This document shows positions 44,305 through 55,047 of a stretch of DNA of 64,000 bases, one piece after another; within the stretch, counting starts at the first letter, position 1, and each line of letters starts with the position of its first letter. Under the pieces are notes generated by a model, which was given only the letters and a program-made list of their open reading frames with translations, had not been told where the DNA came from and did no database searches. The stretch spans positions 126,766-190,765 of the forward strand of contig PDUO01000021.1 of assembly GCA_003008705.1 (NCBI GenBank), given 5' to 3'. The DNA is from Pezicula radicicola. Lineage: Eukaryota > Ascomycota > Leotiomycetes > Helotiales > Dermateaceae. The position numbers and the translations under genes were made by a program.

Positions 44305-44664
44305 TCAGCCTATGCACGCGCACTTGGAAGAAATCTTCAACGTCCTTACCGCTTTTGCTACGACCTCCGTGCCTCTCCTTACAGCGTGCAAGAGCAAACG
44401 TAAGGTCTCTTCCACTCCCTCTTCAAACTCCAGTCCACGTGGAAGAGATCCAGGTATATCGGCTCCCTTCGACGCCGAATCGTCTACCTTCGTATTGGAT
44501 TCTTCTGCCTTTGAGGCGTGGTCTGCCGACTTTTGAGTGGCGTGCATCACCTTCTCCAGCGTCAGATCAGAGATTTGCCCGTCTACCAATACGAATACGG
44601 TACCTGGAAGAGGAGGAACGATACTTTCCCAGGTCGTGACTCCTATAAACTTGGCCAACACCAC
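44305..44664 (-). CDS. Unrecognised ORF fragment
   Basis: An open frame of about 120 codons without an ATG at its start; a possible splice acceptor (GAATAG) lies just upstream near 44680. Segments such as GVTTWESIVPPLPGTVFVLV and VEETLRLLLHAVRRGTEVV look protein-like, and the block is richer in GC than its flanks. The opposite strand has a 74-codon frame (44312-44536) starting with ATG. I cannot decide which, if either, is expressed. Confidence 0.25.
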   Translation of the reverse strand: MVLAKFIGVTTWESIVPPLPGTVFVLVDGQISDLTLEKVMHATQKSADHASKAEESNTKVDDSASKGADIPGSLPRGLEFEEGVEETLRLLLHAVRRGTEVVAKAVRTLKISSKCACIG

Positions 44665-45679
44665 GCTGTCTAATCTCTATTCATTAATGCCGGCTAAAGA
44701 TAGCTTGCTCCTTTTCTTTTTCGGGTTGAATAACACATGGTCAGTAGATGGTTTCAGTCAATATTTTAAATATGTAGAGTGGCCCACCTCTTTCCTTCTT
44801 AGGTTTAAGGTGTGCACAAAATTCATACTTTATACAAGTGTCTGCATAATAGAACATACAGGCAAGGCCACACATAATGTGGAGGAGCCGATTTTTTTGT
44901 ATATAGAAGTGGAGGAGCCGGGCTTTAAAGGGCACTATATTATGTATTTATACTATAGGGTGTTAAAGTCGTCTTGAGGTGTGGGTGACATCCGGCTCCA
45001 CCGTCTGCAGTAGGGTTTATCAGCTTCGTACATGAGAACTAAACTCCACAATTCAGCCGCACAACTACATCCCTGCCGCACAACGTTCTTAATTGACGGG
45101 TAGACTAGGGTGTGGTACACCTAAAATACTATGTGTACAGTGGGTTACCATAAGTCTATGCTTTTACCCTATTTTACACTAAAACTCACACCTAACACTT
45201 CAAAGGTTTATACTAAAGAAGGGATAATTAATTAAAGTCTTTATACTAGACTTATTTATCCGATAGTTAAATATATTAAATTATATACAACTAGGATTAA
45301 TTAATAGAGATTAGAAGTAAGAGGAGTATAGAATTTATTAGTTTTATACTAAAATTCACTTAAAAATTTATTATCTTAAAATATTTACTATTTCCTATAG
45401 TAACAATTAGATATAATTAAAATCTAATATAGAAAAGTCTACTTTAAATACTTTAAATACTTTAAATACTTTATATTTAAATTTTTAGATATACTTATAG
45501 CCTAAGTTTAAGTTATATAAGTAGATGTACTAGGAGTGTTTTAGTGTAAAACAGGGTAGGAGCACAGACTCATGGTAACCCACTGTAATATCTCTATGAT
45601 GTCTAGGTTGGCAGTAGAAAACCTAACCTTTCCTTGTTACCAGAGCTATCTTTTACTATTGTCCTTCACCCTCCTCTAA
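44665..45679. other. AT-rich intergenic region with a TA-flanked inverted-repeat element
   Basis: Mostly occupied by the 448-bp element at 45138-45585. No gene recognised. Confidence 0.5.
45138..45585. mobile_element. Non-autonomous TA-flanked inverted-repeat element, 448 bp (Tc1/mariner-like MITE)
   Basis: Termini of about 52 bp are inverted repeats starting CAGTGGGTTACCAT, with a handful of mismatches, mostly transitions. Both ends are flanked by TA (45136-45137 and 45586-45587), the target duplication of Tc1/mariner/pogo transposons. The ~345-bp interior is extremely AT-rich and carries no transposase frame. It lies about 100 bp upstream of the ankyrin pseudogene. Confidence 0.85.
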
Positions 45680-48081
45680 TGGCACATAATTCCGAGGAAC
45701 TACCGCCTGACGGCGGTGATAGGTACAATGAATTGGAGGACGAGTATGAGGTGCCAAGCGACTATCCTACGCTCATAATCACTACACTCGGTGTCAATTT
45801 CGATGGAGCGGACGACGTGAACAAATTTGAGACCATATGGGCAGTTTTTTGTGGTCAAAAATCTAACTCGCGGCACTTTTCTCCATTATTGGGCCAGTTC
45901 CCCCACACCGTCACTACCACCAAAGTTTGGAAAGTGGCTCTTTTCAAGATGGCCCCGCATGATCAAGGTGGTAGATAAAGACGGGAGGACACCCGTTTAC
46001 TCTACCTTAGACCGCAAGTCTGCCGATGCACAGGAATTCTTAAAACTAGTGGTTAAGGAATGTCCAAGATCTACACTAGTCTAAGTTTTAGCTCACAGGG
46101 ATTTGGGAGATAACAATTGTCGTCTGTCACAGAAAAATAAGGCTCTAAGCTCGTCATGCTGGCTAAGCTTCCTGTATATATATATGCTGCTCGTTTTAGA
46201 CTTCTAGAGCTTCTCTTCTTCCTCTAAATAGACAACGTTCTAGAACCACTTGCTGCCACGTTCCTATGCGCGACATCTTCATTATGCAATCTTTCGTAAT
46301 TCTCCTTGGACACTAGAGTTGATCAACTTGATCAAACATCACCATCGGAGAGGCACCTGTTTACGTCTAGAGACAACGAGAAGCAGACCCCTCTGCACTT
46401 GGCAATGGTTCCGCCGAGAGCAAAACATAGACCCTCGGTGGATGAGAAGATTGGGCACTCTAATACTCGACGCATGTCTACTAACAAGGATAATAGTGGT
46501 AACAAGGAGCAGAGAAGTCAAACCCAACCTGGAAAACCAGAACTTAAGAATAAAGAGACGAACTTAAGAAATAAGGACGCTATAAGCAAGGAGGAAGCTG
46601 CGTCTGAACCCAAGAACATAAATGGTACAACTAAAAAGGTTATACCGCCGAATCCTAATGGAGTCGAGCAATAGTCGAATGGCTTAGGTAGTGGCGGCGG
46701 TCGAGGAAAGGAACTATCTGTTGGCTTCCCTTTCAAGAAGTCGTTCAGAATCTCATTAGAGTACGGTAGGGAAACTTTGTGGACGCTTGATTCTAAAATG
46801 AGGACACCGTATTAGTTTCGCCTCGAACTGATGTCAAAGAAGAAAAATCGCAAGGTCAAAGATAATGCAATGAGTCGTGCGCTGAGCGACGATCTCGTAG
46901 CTCGTGTATGCTGCACCGATTCTTGCAGCCTCAATGAGAGGAAATATGAGAATTGTCAGGGCCCTTATTCAAGCTAGAGCACGATCTATCAAGGAGGACG
47001 AGGCTCTCTCAACGCTCCACAGGGCCGCAGAATCCGGGAACGCGGAAGCAATATCTGCTCTATTAGAAGCAAGATTAAATCCGGGCCATGACCCAGCAGA
47101 AGGAACCACATCTTTACATCAAGCTGTGGGGTTAGGAAGTCTCGGCGCTATTCAGCTGTTGCTCAACGCATACGCTGATGTCGATACCCTAGACCCAGTA
47201 GAAAGACGGCCCTTCTGCGAGCAACGGCTTTTAGACTTACGGATATCGTAGAAGTGTTCCTCGATGCTGGTGCAGACGCAACCGTATTGGATGACACAAG
47301 TTCAAGCTTCCTGCATTATGCGGTCAAGAGCGGCAGCATCAAAATTATTAAGTTGGCCTTAGCCAGTGGCGGTGATACTCTTGCAACTGACGACGATGAC
47401 CTCATGCCCCTCCATGTAGCTGCAGAGTAGGCATTTGTCGATGCGGTAGCCAAATTTCTAGATTCAAAGAGCACTCTTTATCAGGCCAGAGCCAAAACAA
47501 ACGAGAAAAAGCGCACTCCCCTCCATCCGGCTTCGAAACAAGGAAGTATAGAGGTAGTGAAACTCCTCCTCGAAGTTGACACGGACGTAAATGTTGTCGA
47601 TGAAAAACAATTGACAGCGTTGCACCTTGCATCCAAGAAGGGATATCTGGAGCTTGCAAAGTTCCTTCTCCAAGAGAGAGCGGATCCAAATTTGACTGAT
47701 AATCAAGGACGGACGCCTCTATTCATTGTGTTTGAGAGGCGTAATTCGAAGATAATCGAACTCCTTCAGCCAAAAACATCGGATATTAAATCGGCAAATA
47801 AATCAAAGAATACTCTCTTGCATGTTGCAGCGGAAAATGGTATGCTTGCAGAGGCTCAATGCCTCATTTCACTCAGCTTGGATATCGAGGCCCGCAACTC
47901 AGATGAACGTACTCATATCTCGCTTGCTGCTGCTTCTGGAAATTTCGACATGCTTACGTCTCTCTTAGATGCTGGTGCCAATTTCAATTACCTGGATGCA
48001 GACGGAAAGACCGTCCTAAGCCGGGCGTTCTCCTCGTCCTCAGAAACACCGACTTGGTCTTGGAGCAGGAGTGCAGGTTAA
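45680..48081 (+). pseudogene. Decayed ankyrin-repeat gene
   Basis: Coding similarity runs over about 2.4 kb but in different frames and with stops. It starts MAHNSEELPPDGG, then YPTLIITTLGVNFDGADD and FSPLLGQFPHTV, the N-terminal domain of a common fungal ankyrin family. A frameshift near 45955-45965 leads to DKDGRTPVYSTLDRKS, and a stop follows near 46082. A further piece is at 46300-46674 (QTPLHLAM). Ankyrin repeats follow at 46904-48060 (TTSLHQAVGLGSLGAIQLLLNA, TALHLASKKGYLELAKFLLQ, TLLHVAAENGM), with a frameshift near 47200 and an in-frame TAG at 47428-47430. Interrupting introns cannot explain all the breaks. Confidence 0.8.
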
Positions 48082-48289
48082 AGTCAATTTTGGGAAGAGT
48101 GAGTTCAAATATAAAGAGTATAAGGGAGATAAGGAAAAGGGGAAAGCTCGAAGACGCTAAAGTTATTATGAATATGCCATAAATATCTTTTCATGAGTTG
48201 AGGATCCAATCACGGGTTGCATCACAGGGCGGGTGACCACTGAGCACATTTCCATAATCAAACTCCAACTTCTAGCCACGTTCTCAAAT

Positions 48290-48892
48290 TCAATCTTCAG
48301 TCCATTTACTGTAAGGAGAATCATCCATCTCCCCCTTCCACTTCCCCTTCCCTGTAAAAAAATTCCACTCAATCTCCCTCGCCTTTCGTTGTTCCATCAA
48401 AATCTCCAATTCGTCCCTAACTTTCGCATTCGTACCATGCATAACCAAGAGTCCAAAAATACCCATTCCTGAGTCCCCAATCAAGTCAATCCATTGAGCT
48501 TCATACATCATATACATGGTAGTTCCAAGTCCCCGAAATTGCTTCGCAAGTGGCGAAGCCTGGTTTCGAGGTATCCTCTGAAATACCAGAACTTCTTCGA
48601 TCCATTCTTGACACCATTTACAACCCCACCCTAAAGTTGGGACATCGGTATGTTTTCTTCTTCGCTGTAGATGGATAGGGGTGTATGGTTCGGGAGCTTT
48701 GTTCTCCTGTTGTTGGACCACTGAGGCTGGGTTTGAGCTCCTGTATGGTTCTAGTTCTTCCGCTGATGAACTGATTTTGCTATCTTTCCTCTGTTTCAAT
48801 AACTTTTCTTGGTTGGTTTTCACTACGGGTGTAAGTTGTTCTTTTTTCTTTGGTCGACAATGTGGTAATATGAGCTTCTTCCACCAAGGCAT
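48290..48892 (-). CDS. Hypothetical protein, 200 residues
   Basis: A complete single-exon frame from MPWWKKLILPHCRPKKKEQL. The N-terminal third is basic and Ser/Gln-rich. The C-terminal part, from GWGCKWCQEWIEEVL through MYEAQWIDLIGDSGMGIFG to EILMEQRKAREIEWNFF, looks like a small folded domain with a CKWC pair. I know no family for it. It is convergent with the ankyrin pseudogene. Confidence 0.55.
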   Translation of the reverse strand: MPWWKKLILPHCRPKKKEQLTPVVKTNQEKLLKQRKDSKISSSAEELEPYRSSNPASVVQQQENKAPEPYTPIHLQRRRKHTDVPTLGWGCKWCQEWIEEVLVFQRIPRNQASPLAKQFRGLGTTMYMMYEAQWIDLIGDSGMGIFGLLVMHGTNAKVRDELEILMEQRKAREIEWNFFTGKGKWKGEMDDSPYSKWTED

Positions 48893-51057
48893 TGTGAATG
48901 ATTTTCTCTTTGTTTGTAGTTGTACAAGTACTTAGATGAATACTGTCTACTGCTTGTTATCATTGTGTGGGGCATTTTGTGATGCCCTAACCCTTAGTGA
49001 ACGTCATGGGCAGAGCGGGTAGAGCTGTAATTAAGTCTGTGCAAGTAGTCGGTGTCACTCTTAAACACCTTTGAAATATTTTTTAAGGTTTTGTAAACGT
49101 AAACTACCTAAAAAGTAACCCCCCTCTATCTCTCCAATACCGCCTTTCACGATAACACCTTGATCACTCCCAATAGTTCCTTTATAAAGCAAGTTTGATT
49201 CTCATAGGGAACTGTGTATTTTAAAACTCGAAAAACTCAGGTAAGGTACTGAATATTTGAATTCTTACTCTCAAGTGACTATGTTAAAGAAAAGATCTAG
49301 GAGCTCGCTTAGCCATTACCGGCTCCAAAGCTACGGCTTTAGTGGCGAAACGAATCCTATCTAACTAAAAAGTTAGTAGAACATATGTGGATCATCGACT
49401 TAGGAAAGTTCCGATGTATGTATTGTCACTTAAACAGTTACAAGCTGTTGGCCCTTGAACCCCGAGTTTATAACAAGCACTCGGTATTACTACACTCTGT
49501 TGGCTAGAAGTTTAGACTATTCAAGGCCCAGAAACAAATTAGTTACATTACAAAGATACTTGGTTAGGAGAACTACGGCATAATATCTATCAATATTACT
49601 TTCTCGTGCCTAAGGAAATCAAGGCGTTTCTCGGAACTTAAAGATTCAATGGTGTGATTTCTTCCCCTCAAACAGCCGCCCAAATTTTGTACATTGATTC
49701 CAAGATAACACGTCTCGCAAGGTAGTCCATAACCAGATAGAGCATCAAAGACCTCCAGTTGTGCAATGAGAGGTCCCACCAGCTCTAAAAAGTCAAGTCA
49801 AAAATAACTCCTTCCTTCCCCTCTCAACAGTATCCCATCCCACCACCCTTCCCTCCACACTCCTATACTCAGCCAAAATCCCCCAAATAGCAATTCCATT
49901 TTCCAGATTCAAGCATCTTCTCCCATTGCTCCTTACTCATATAATAAAGCGTAGCACCACTGCCCGTGAATTTATTCGAAAGTAAAATGGCACTTGCAGC
50001 ATGTTTAACCTCGCAGATAAACCAGAGGTCTTCGGCTATCCACTCACTGCATTTACTTCGTGTCCAGTGGAATTGTGGGATCCAATTAATGTGGATTTTT
50101 CGATTGTATGGTTTCCTGAGACTTTGTATTCAGTGTTGTACGTAGGTAACTACAGACTACATCTGAGGTTATATACTTTTACAGAATATATCTCCTTTCC
50201 TACGACTTAATGCTGGCTTATTGTCTTATAGGCGCAGACTATACCCTATACGAGACTATGTTGAATTCAATGAATATATGGGAATAGTCATGTGATCGTC
50301 CTACTACTATAAGTAGGCCCATTCTGGCACTCTAGCTTCCACACAGAACACAGAATCAACCACTATTGCCACTACCATATTGCTGTCCATATTGCACCTA
50401 TTCAACAGACTATATTAGTAATTTAATAATATATACCTAGTTAAACTAAAAATAAATTCATTGTCTATCACAGCCGTATACTTATCAGCTATTCTCCAGA
50501 AAGGAGGGGAGGCGAAAAGCTAACCGACCATGTGACATATAATCACATGAACCCAACCTTGCCCAACCTCCCCAACCTCACCTCATATTCAAACCACCCA
50601 CGAGCAAACAAAAAAGGTCAAAAGAGTTCGCACCAGAAATAATCCCAAAGAAATCTGTTGTGATTCATACACACCGAAAAAAATGATTCATTATTGTGGG
50701 CTGTGTGTCCTTGATTATATATCTCGGGACTCGATCACTTGCGATTCGCGAGTCTAAAACCTTGATCATGTGCCCCAAGTAAAGTAAGGTCCTTAAGGTA
50801 AGTCTTACTATTCTAAGAACCAAACCACCAGAACAAATCACGGGGTTAATATCTTGTGGCAACCTAAACACCTACGACCACTTTTTTTTTTCTATCATCA
50901 GAACAAAAAGGGTACCTTTGAAATATCTATCCTCTCTCACCATGTATCCAAAATATTCTTCTCCTTCTTTATTTCTTCTTCAATACTTAGACATCTACGA
51001 ATTTTATTTGTGAAGCCTTGTTCTGGTTTCAAAAAACAAATACATACAAAGTCTACG
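48893..51057. other. Intergenic region with solo LTR
   Basis: AT-rich, with short frames of no recognisable product. It contains the solo LTR at 50259-50407. 50840-51057 is probably the leader/promoter of the 51058 gene; the frame is open upstream of that ATG but without another ATG in good context. Confidence 0.5.
50259..50407 (+). mobile_element. Solo LTR with perfect 5-bp target duplication
   Basis: This 149-bp element starts TGTTGAAT and ends ATTCAACA, a perfect 8-bp terminal inverted repeat with TG...CA ends. It is flanked on both sides by GACTA (50254-50258 and 50408-50412). Such a structure results from recombination between the two LTRs of a retrotransposon. The intact duplication suggests a fairly young insertion. 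Confidence 0.93.
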
Positions 51058-52266
51058 ATGTCAAACTCACGAAACAAATCCTCCTCCTCAAACCCCAAAT
51101 TCTGGAAAACGCCACACTTCAAAGAAACAACACGATCCATAATCAAAAAATCAGCACCGTTTATCCTAACCGCCCTAGCTGGATACGTAGAGCATAAATG
51201 GCACGAACAAGAAGAAGAAGAACATAAACAGCAAGATGAGAGAGAGTTAGAGAAGGAGAAGAGGAAAGATAGGGAGAAGGAGATTGAGAGGAGGGCTTCT
51301 GTTGAGAGTTTGAGGAGGCAGGTTGAGAGGTTGAAGAGGAGGATTAGGAGGGGTGATGGGGAGGAGGATGGGAAAGGGAAGGGGAAGGGGAAACAGAGAG
51401 CGATATTAAGTCCTGAGTCTACGGAATCTTCTTCTGGTGAAGCTGAAATTGAAGAAATTATTACGAAGGAGATACCACGACATCATGAACGAAGAACGTT
51501 AACTCGAGAAAGAGAAATCGGAGAAAGTGGAGAACCGAGAGAACAATATTTTCAAAGACCTGCATATAGAGAATCCTTACCATCAGAACGGTATTTTTCG
51601 GAAACGACAAGAATTACAATTAAGGATGAGGAAAGAAGACGTCCTATCTGGGAACAACAAAGAGATGATTATTTCAATCGAAAAAAACCACTACTCGTCC
51701 CAACACCACCCATCACATTCCCCGAACCACTTCCTATAACCCTTGAAAAGGGAAAACGGAAGATCTCACGTCGTTCTTTTGATCAGGAACAGGTTCAAAG
51801 AAGACCAGTTCATCGACATCATCACCGTTATTCAACAGGTTCAAGACCCGCACCCGGACTCTCGAGTGAAGCGATGGAAAATGCAGGGAAGGTAGCTGCG
51901 TTGACGGGGTTTATAGAAGCGGTGCATATTGGTGATACTGATGGGGATTGGATTGGTCAGAAGGGTGTTAGGGTCGCTACTGCTGCTGCGGGGTCGGCTG
52001 CTGTTAGTTATGGAAGGGAGAGGATTTTGGGGGATGGTGCGAAAGATGGTAGGAAAGATGGGAAATATGGGAGGAGGGTGGAGGGGGGGAAGAGGGGTGA
52101 GAGGGAGAGTTGGTTGGAGGGCGAGATTAAGAGGGGGAGTGATGTTTTGGGGAATGTTGGGGCTGGGTTACTTGTTAGTAGGTTGGTTTTGGGGTCGAGT
52201 CATCCGACTGTGGAGGAGGATCGGAGGGTGAGGAAGAGGGGGAGGAGATGGAGTTATTGTTATTGA
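51058..52266 (+). CDS. Hypothetical charged coiled-coil protein with Gly/Ala C-terminal segment
   Basis: A single exon of 402 residues from MSNSRNKSSSSNPKFWKTP. Residues ~45-105 are a dense Glu/Lys/Arg coiled coil (EQEEEEHKQQDERELEKEKR onward). The middle is Arg/Pro-rich and probably disordered. At about residues 285-345 a Gly/Ala-rich helical stretch follows (GKVAALTGFIEAVHIGDTDGDW, VRVATAAAGSAAVSYGRERI) resembling glycine-zipper-like segments seen in fungal proteins with similar layout, then VLGNVGAGLLVSRLVLG. The role is unknown; membrane association is possible. Confidence 0.65.
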   Translation: MSNSRNKSSSSNPKFWKTPHFKETTRSIIKKSAPFILTALAGYVEHKWHEQEEEEHKQQDERELEKEKRKDREKEIERRASVESLRRQVERLKRRIRRGDGEEDGKGKGKGKQRAILSPESTESSSGEAEIEEIITKEIPRHHERRTLTREREIGESGEPREQYFQRPAYRESLPSERYFSETTRITIKDEERRRPIWEQQRDDYFNRKKPLLVPTPPITFPEPLPITLEKGKRKISRRSFDQEQVQRRPVHRHHHRYSTGSRPAPGLSSEAMENAGKVAALTGFIEAVHIGDTDGDWIGQKGVRVATAAAGSAAVSYGRERILGDGAKDGRKDGKYGRRVEGGKRGERESWLEGEIKRGSDVLGNVGAGLLVSRLVLGSSHPTVEEDRRVRKRGRRWSYCY

Positions 52267-52589
52267 TGGGGATGGTTTGGGTTTACTGTCTCTTTTAGTC
52301 GGATGATAGAGGTGGAGTTTATTGATTTGTGTAATTTTCTTTGTTTATACTTTTGTATTTTATTAGCGTTGCACTTTTAGAATCGACTCCTATGTCCCTA
52401 ACTTATCGTCAGTATTTTGCCATTCCTATTCTAAGGTGTCGAAGTTAGACTAGAGCAAGGTGAAGATGTGAGACAGCGGGTTTAATTTATTTTCTATTTT
52501 TTTCAGTCGAAGGAGGATACGTACAATCAATAAAGACAGATATTCATACATAGATATTACGACAGGCCAAGCTTAGAGAAGAATATACA

Positions 52590-54158
52590 TCAAACCAACT
52601 TCCCCCCAGCATTGATAATAGCATCCTCCCAATTGCGGGGTCTAGCTCTTCCACCAGCATACTCCTCCGTGAGAAACTTCTCAGTATCTCTACCCCACTC
52701 AATCAAAGCATCCTCAGATCCCCAGTCGCCCATGCCCATGATGCCCACAGGAACACGTCCCTGGCCCTTCACCGGATCTACGTATCCAACCGGCGCACTC
52801 AAGGCAGGATTTCCACAGAAATTGGCAAGCCAGACGTATTCCATATTTCGGATACTTGTGTTGCCATCGGTACAGCCGTACTTCAGATCGATTTCTTGGG
52901 CTATTGGCCAACCAGGCATAGGCGTTGTTGGTGTGACAATTACCATGCCGGGATACTTTTGGTACAGGAAAGATAGGTGACACATTATCATATTGCGAAG
53001 TTGTTGAGCGGCCATATAATCTTCTGCTGATGTTTGGGACCCGACACCCAAGAGGACTTTGTTAGCTGGGTTGAGACCTGAGAGGTAGTTGCTTGGTGAT
53101 CCAGGCTTGGTGCGAGCCCTTCCAGCCATCTTAGCAAGGATTGTCATTGCATGGGCGAGTTGGCCTTGTGGGAGATGTGGGATTGTGATTTGGATGATGG
53201 TATAGCCGAGCTTGTTTTCGTAGTAAGCAAGTACCTGGTTGCAGATGCTGAGAACAGAGGGCTCGGCACGTTCGAACCATTCTTTGTAGACGCCTATGAC
53301 CTTTGGTCGGTCGCTTGGGGCTGGTCGAGGTGGATTAAAAAGGCAGCAGATTGGGTCTGAAGGATTTGGTACGGCCATGAGTCGGTAAGCTGTCTCAAGA
53401 TCGGACATGCTTGCTGCTAGTGGTCCGTTGACGGTGACGGTGCTGTCTGTATCCTCGATTCGACCATGACTGGGTTTGAGACCGTAGATGCCACAGAAGG
53501 ATGCTGGGATTCGAATACTTCCACCCCCGTCAGATCCAAGAGCGAAGGGAATCAAACCTGCAGAAACAGCATATGCTGGTCCTCCAGAAGATCCGCCAGG
53601 GTAGTATTGGTTATTGTGCGGGTTGAGTGGTGTTCCCCAGTTTGGATTATTGTTCGTTGTATCACAACCAAGCTCGTGCATATTTAGTTTGCCCAGGACA
53701 ATACCACCAGCATTCTGCCAATTTTGGACCGGCCATGATGATTTCTCTTCAACTGGAAATAGTGTTTCGTTCATCTTTCTTCCAGAAGTCGTACGGTACC
53801 CAGCCACTTTGCTGTCATCTTTCATTGCAGTTGGCACACCATCGATGATACTCAATGGCTTTCCTTGTTGGTAACGAAGGGTTGATGCTTTTGCTGCTTC
53901 GAGAACTTCTTCGGCATGACATTGTGTGAAGGCAACTGCATGTTTAGGCTGGGGATTGAGATCTCGCCTGATGAGTGGGAGAAGAGACTCAGCAACGGCC
54001 AGCGGGGTAAGTTTTCCGGAAAGATAGAGACTGTGGTAGTCGGCGATGGAGTGATATCGCCCTGGACTGTCTCGGGGTAGGGCCTTGAAAAGCTCTAGAG
54101 CCGGAGGTTCCGGAATTGATGCTTCAATTGCAAGAGGAACAACAGTAGGCTTTGCCAT
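52590..54158 (-). CDS. Amidase-signature family hydrolase
   Basis: A single exon of 522 residues. The amidase signature runs over YYPGGSSGGPAYAVSAG and FALGSDGGGSIRIPASFCG to GLKPSHGR. The Ser-cisSer-Lys triad is visible: Lys113 (TAMKDDS), cis-Ser190 (GGSSGG) and nucleophile Ser214 (GGGSIR), with a 24-residue spacing between the serines as in fatty-acid amide hydrolase. There is no signal peptide. It hydrolyses an amide bond of an unknown substrate, probably in the cytosol. Length and motifs indicate a functional enzyme. Confidence 0.92.
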   Translation of the reverse strand: MAKPTVVPLAIEASIPEPPALELFKALPRDSPGRYHSIADYHSLYLSGKLTPLAVAESLLPLIRRDLNPQPKHAVAFTQCHAEEVLEAAKASTLRYQQGKPLSIIDGVPTAMKDDSKVAGYRTTSGRKMNETLFPVEEKSSWPVQNWQNAGGIVLGKLNMHELGCDTTNNNPNWGTPLNPHNNQYYPGGSSGGPAYAVSAGLIPFALGSDGGGSIRIPASFCGIYGLKPSHGRIEDTDSTVTVNGPLAASMSDLETAYRLMAVPNPSDPICCLFNPPRPAPSDRPKVIGVYKEWFERAEPSVLSICNQVLAYYENKLGYTIIQITIPHLPQGQLAHAMTILAKMAGRARTKPGSPSNYLSGLNPANKVLLGVGSQTSAEDYMAAQQLRNMIMCHLSFLYQKYPGMVIVTPTTPMPGWPIAQEIDLKYGCTDGNTSIRNMEYVWLANFCGNPALSAPVGYVDPVKGQGRVPVGIMGMGDWGSEDALIEWGRDTEKFLTEEYAGGRARPRNWEDAIINAGGKLV

Positions 54159-54288
54159 TGTTAGTTGCTATAGCTAATGGGAAATAAAGCAATGCATTTA
54201 ACTTCGTGTAGTATGGTCCACTTGGATCATAGTGATTGAATGATGTGAACCTTCTCAAGTACCTAGAACAGCTCACGTGGAGCTTCGA

Positions 54289-54694
54289 TCATGATCTACA
54301 ACTCTGTAATCATGCTGTACAATCATAAATGCAGTTATGAAAGAGAAAGAATTGAAACAATCAATTGAACATAATCTGATGATGAGAGCTGGCATTCTTA
54401 CATCCCAACGTTCGGTGAACTTGTCCAGATCTTTGAAACCGCGAAGGGAGTTGAAATGGGCATTGCTCCATAGGAGCTTCTGCAGGAATGGAAGTTTAGA
54501 GACGCTTAAGTCCATTAGCCAAGTAATTCTGAAATGCACAGCCAAAGATATACACACATCCACGCTCCAATAACCAATGCCATCCCCCGAAACACAGGAT
54601 TCGCATCAAGCTTCTTGTCGTAGACAACAGCTGGAGCCTCGACGGCCGCTGGATAGGCAAAGAAGCCTTGCCTTGGCTTCGGTGGTTCGGCCAT
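54289..54694 (-). CDS. Small single-pass membrane protein, unknown
   Basis: Proposed exons 54694-54554, 54479-54402 and 54303-54289; 77 residues. The first exon gives MAEPPKPRQGFFAYPAAVEA, then a hydrophobic helix GMALVIGAWMC. The second gives KLLWSNAHFNSLRGFKDLDK, then FTERWD. Splice phases agree and donors are GTATAT and GTAAGA. The alternative is an unspliced 59-residue protein ending CISELLG at 54515. It looks like a small organelle membrane protein, but I cannot name it. It shares its upstream region with the SPRY gene. Confidence 0.5.
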
Positions 54695-55047
54695 GACGTA
54701 CACTTAGACTTATAATGTAGGTTGATGGTGTCGAGAGGAGATCAGACGAAGAAGATATACTCCGTCCTTGTGTCATGTTGAGGAACCGAGGCATCTCCAC
54801 CATAGCTAGAGACCTAACAAGGCTAGCTTGACTAGGTACGCCCCAGTAAGTTTACACTCTCTCAGGGCTTCAGGGCTTCAAGGCCAAGAGGCACCGCCCC
54901 TCACCAGCAGTGTGCCAGTCATTTCATGCCCTGAAGCGTCATGGTCAATATTCACTGGACACACGGTTTGCACAGCCCTGGCTGGTATTTGGCATACAAA
55001 GACTCACACCACCAGCCATTGACTTGAGTCAGCTTTCAACTATAAAG
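54695..55047. promoter_or_regulatory. Divergent promoter between the small membrane protein and SPRY genes
   Basis: A 353-bp spacer between two divergent starts; no gene is seen. It carries a short duplication, CTCAGGGCTTCAGGGCTTCA, near 54860. Confidence 0.4.

Noticed and set aside
54515..54563. Unspliced end of the small membrane protein (ending CISELLG)
   Set aside because: The spliced model keeps phase through two introns and adds a protein-like exon (KLLWSNAHF...), so it is preferred, but the unspliced form is not excluded.
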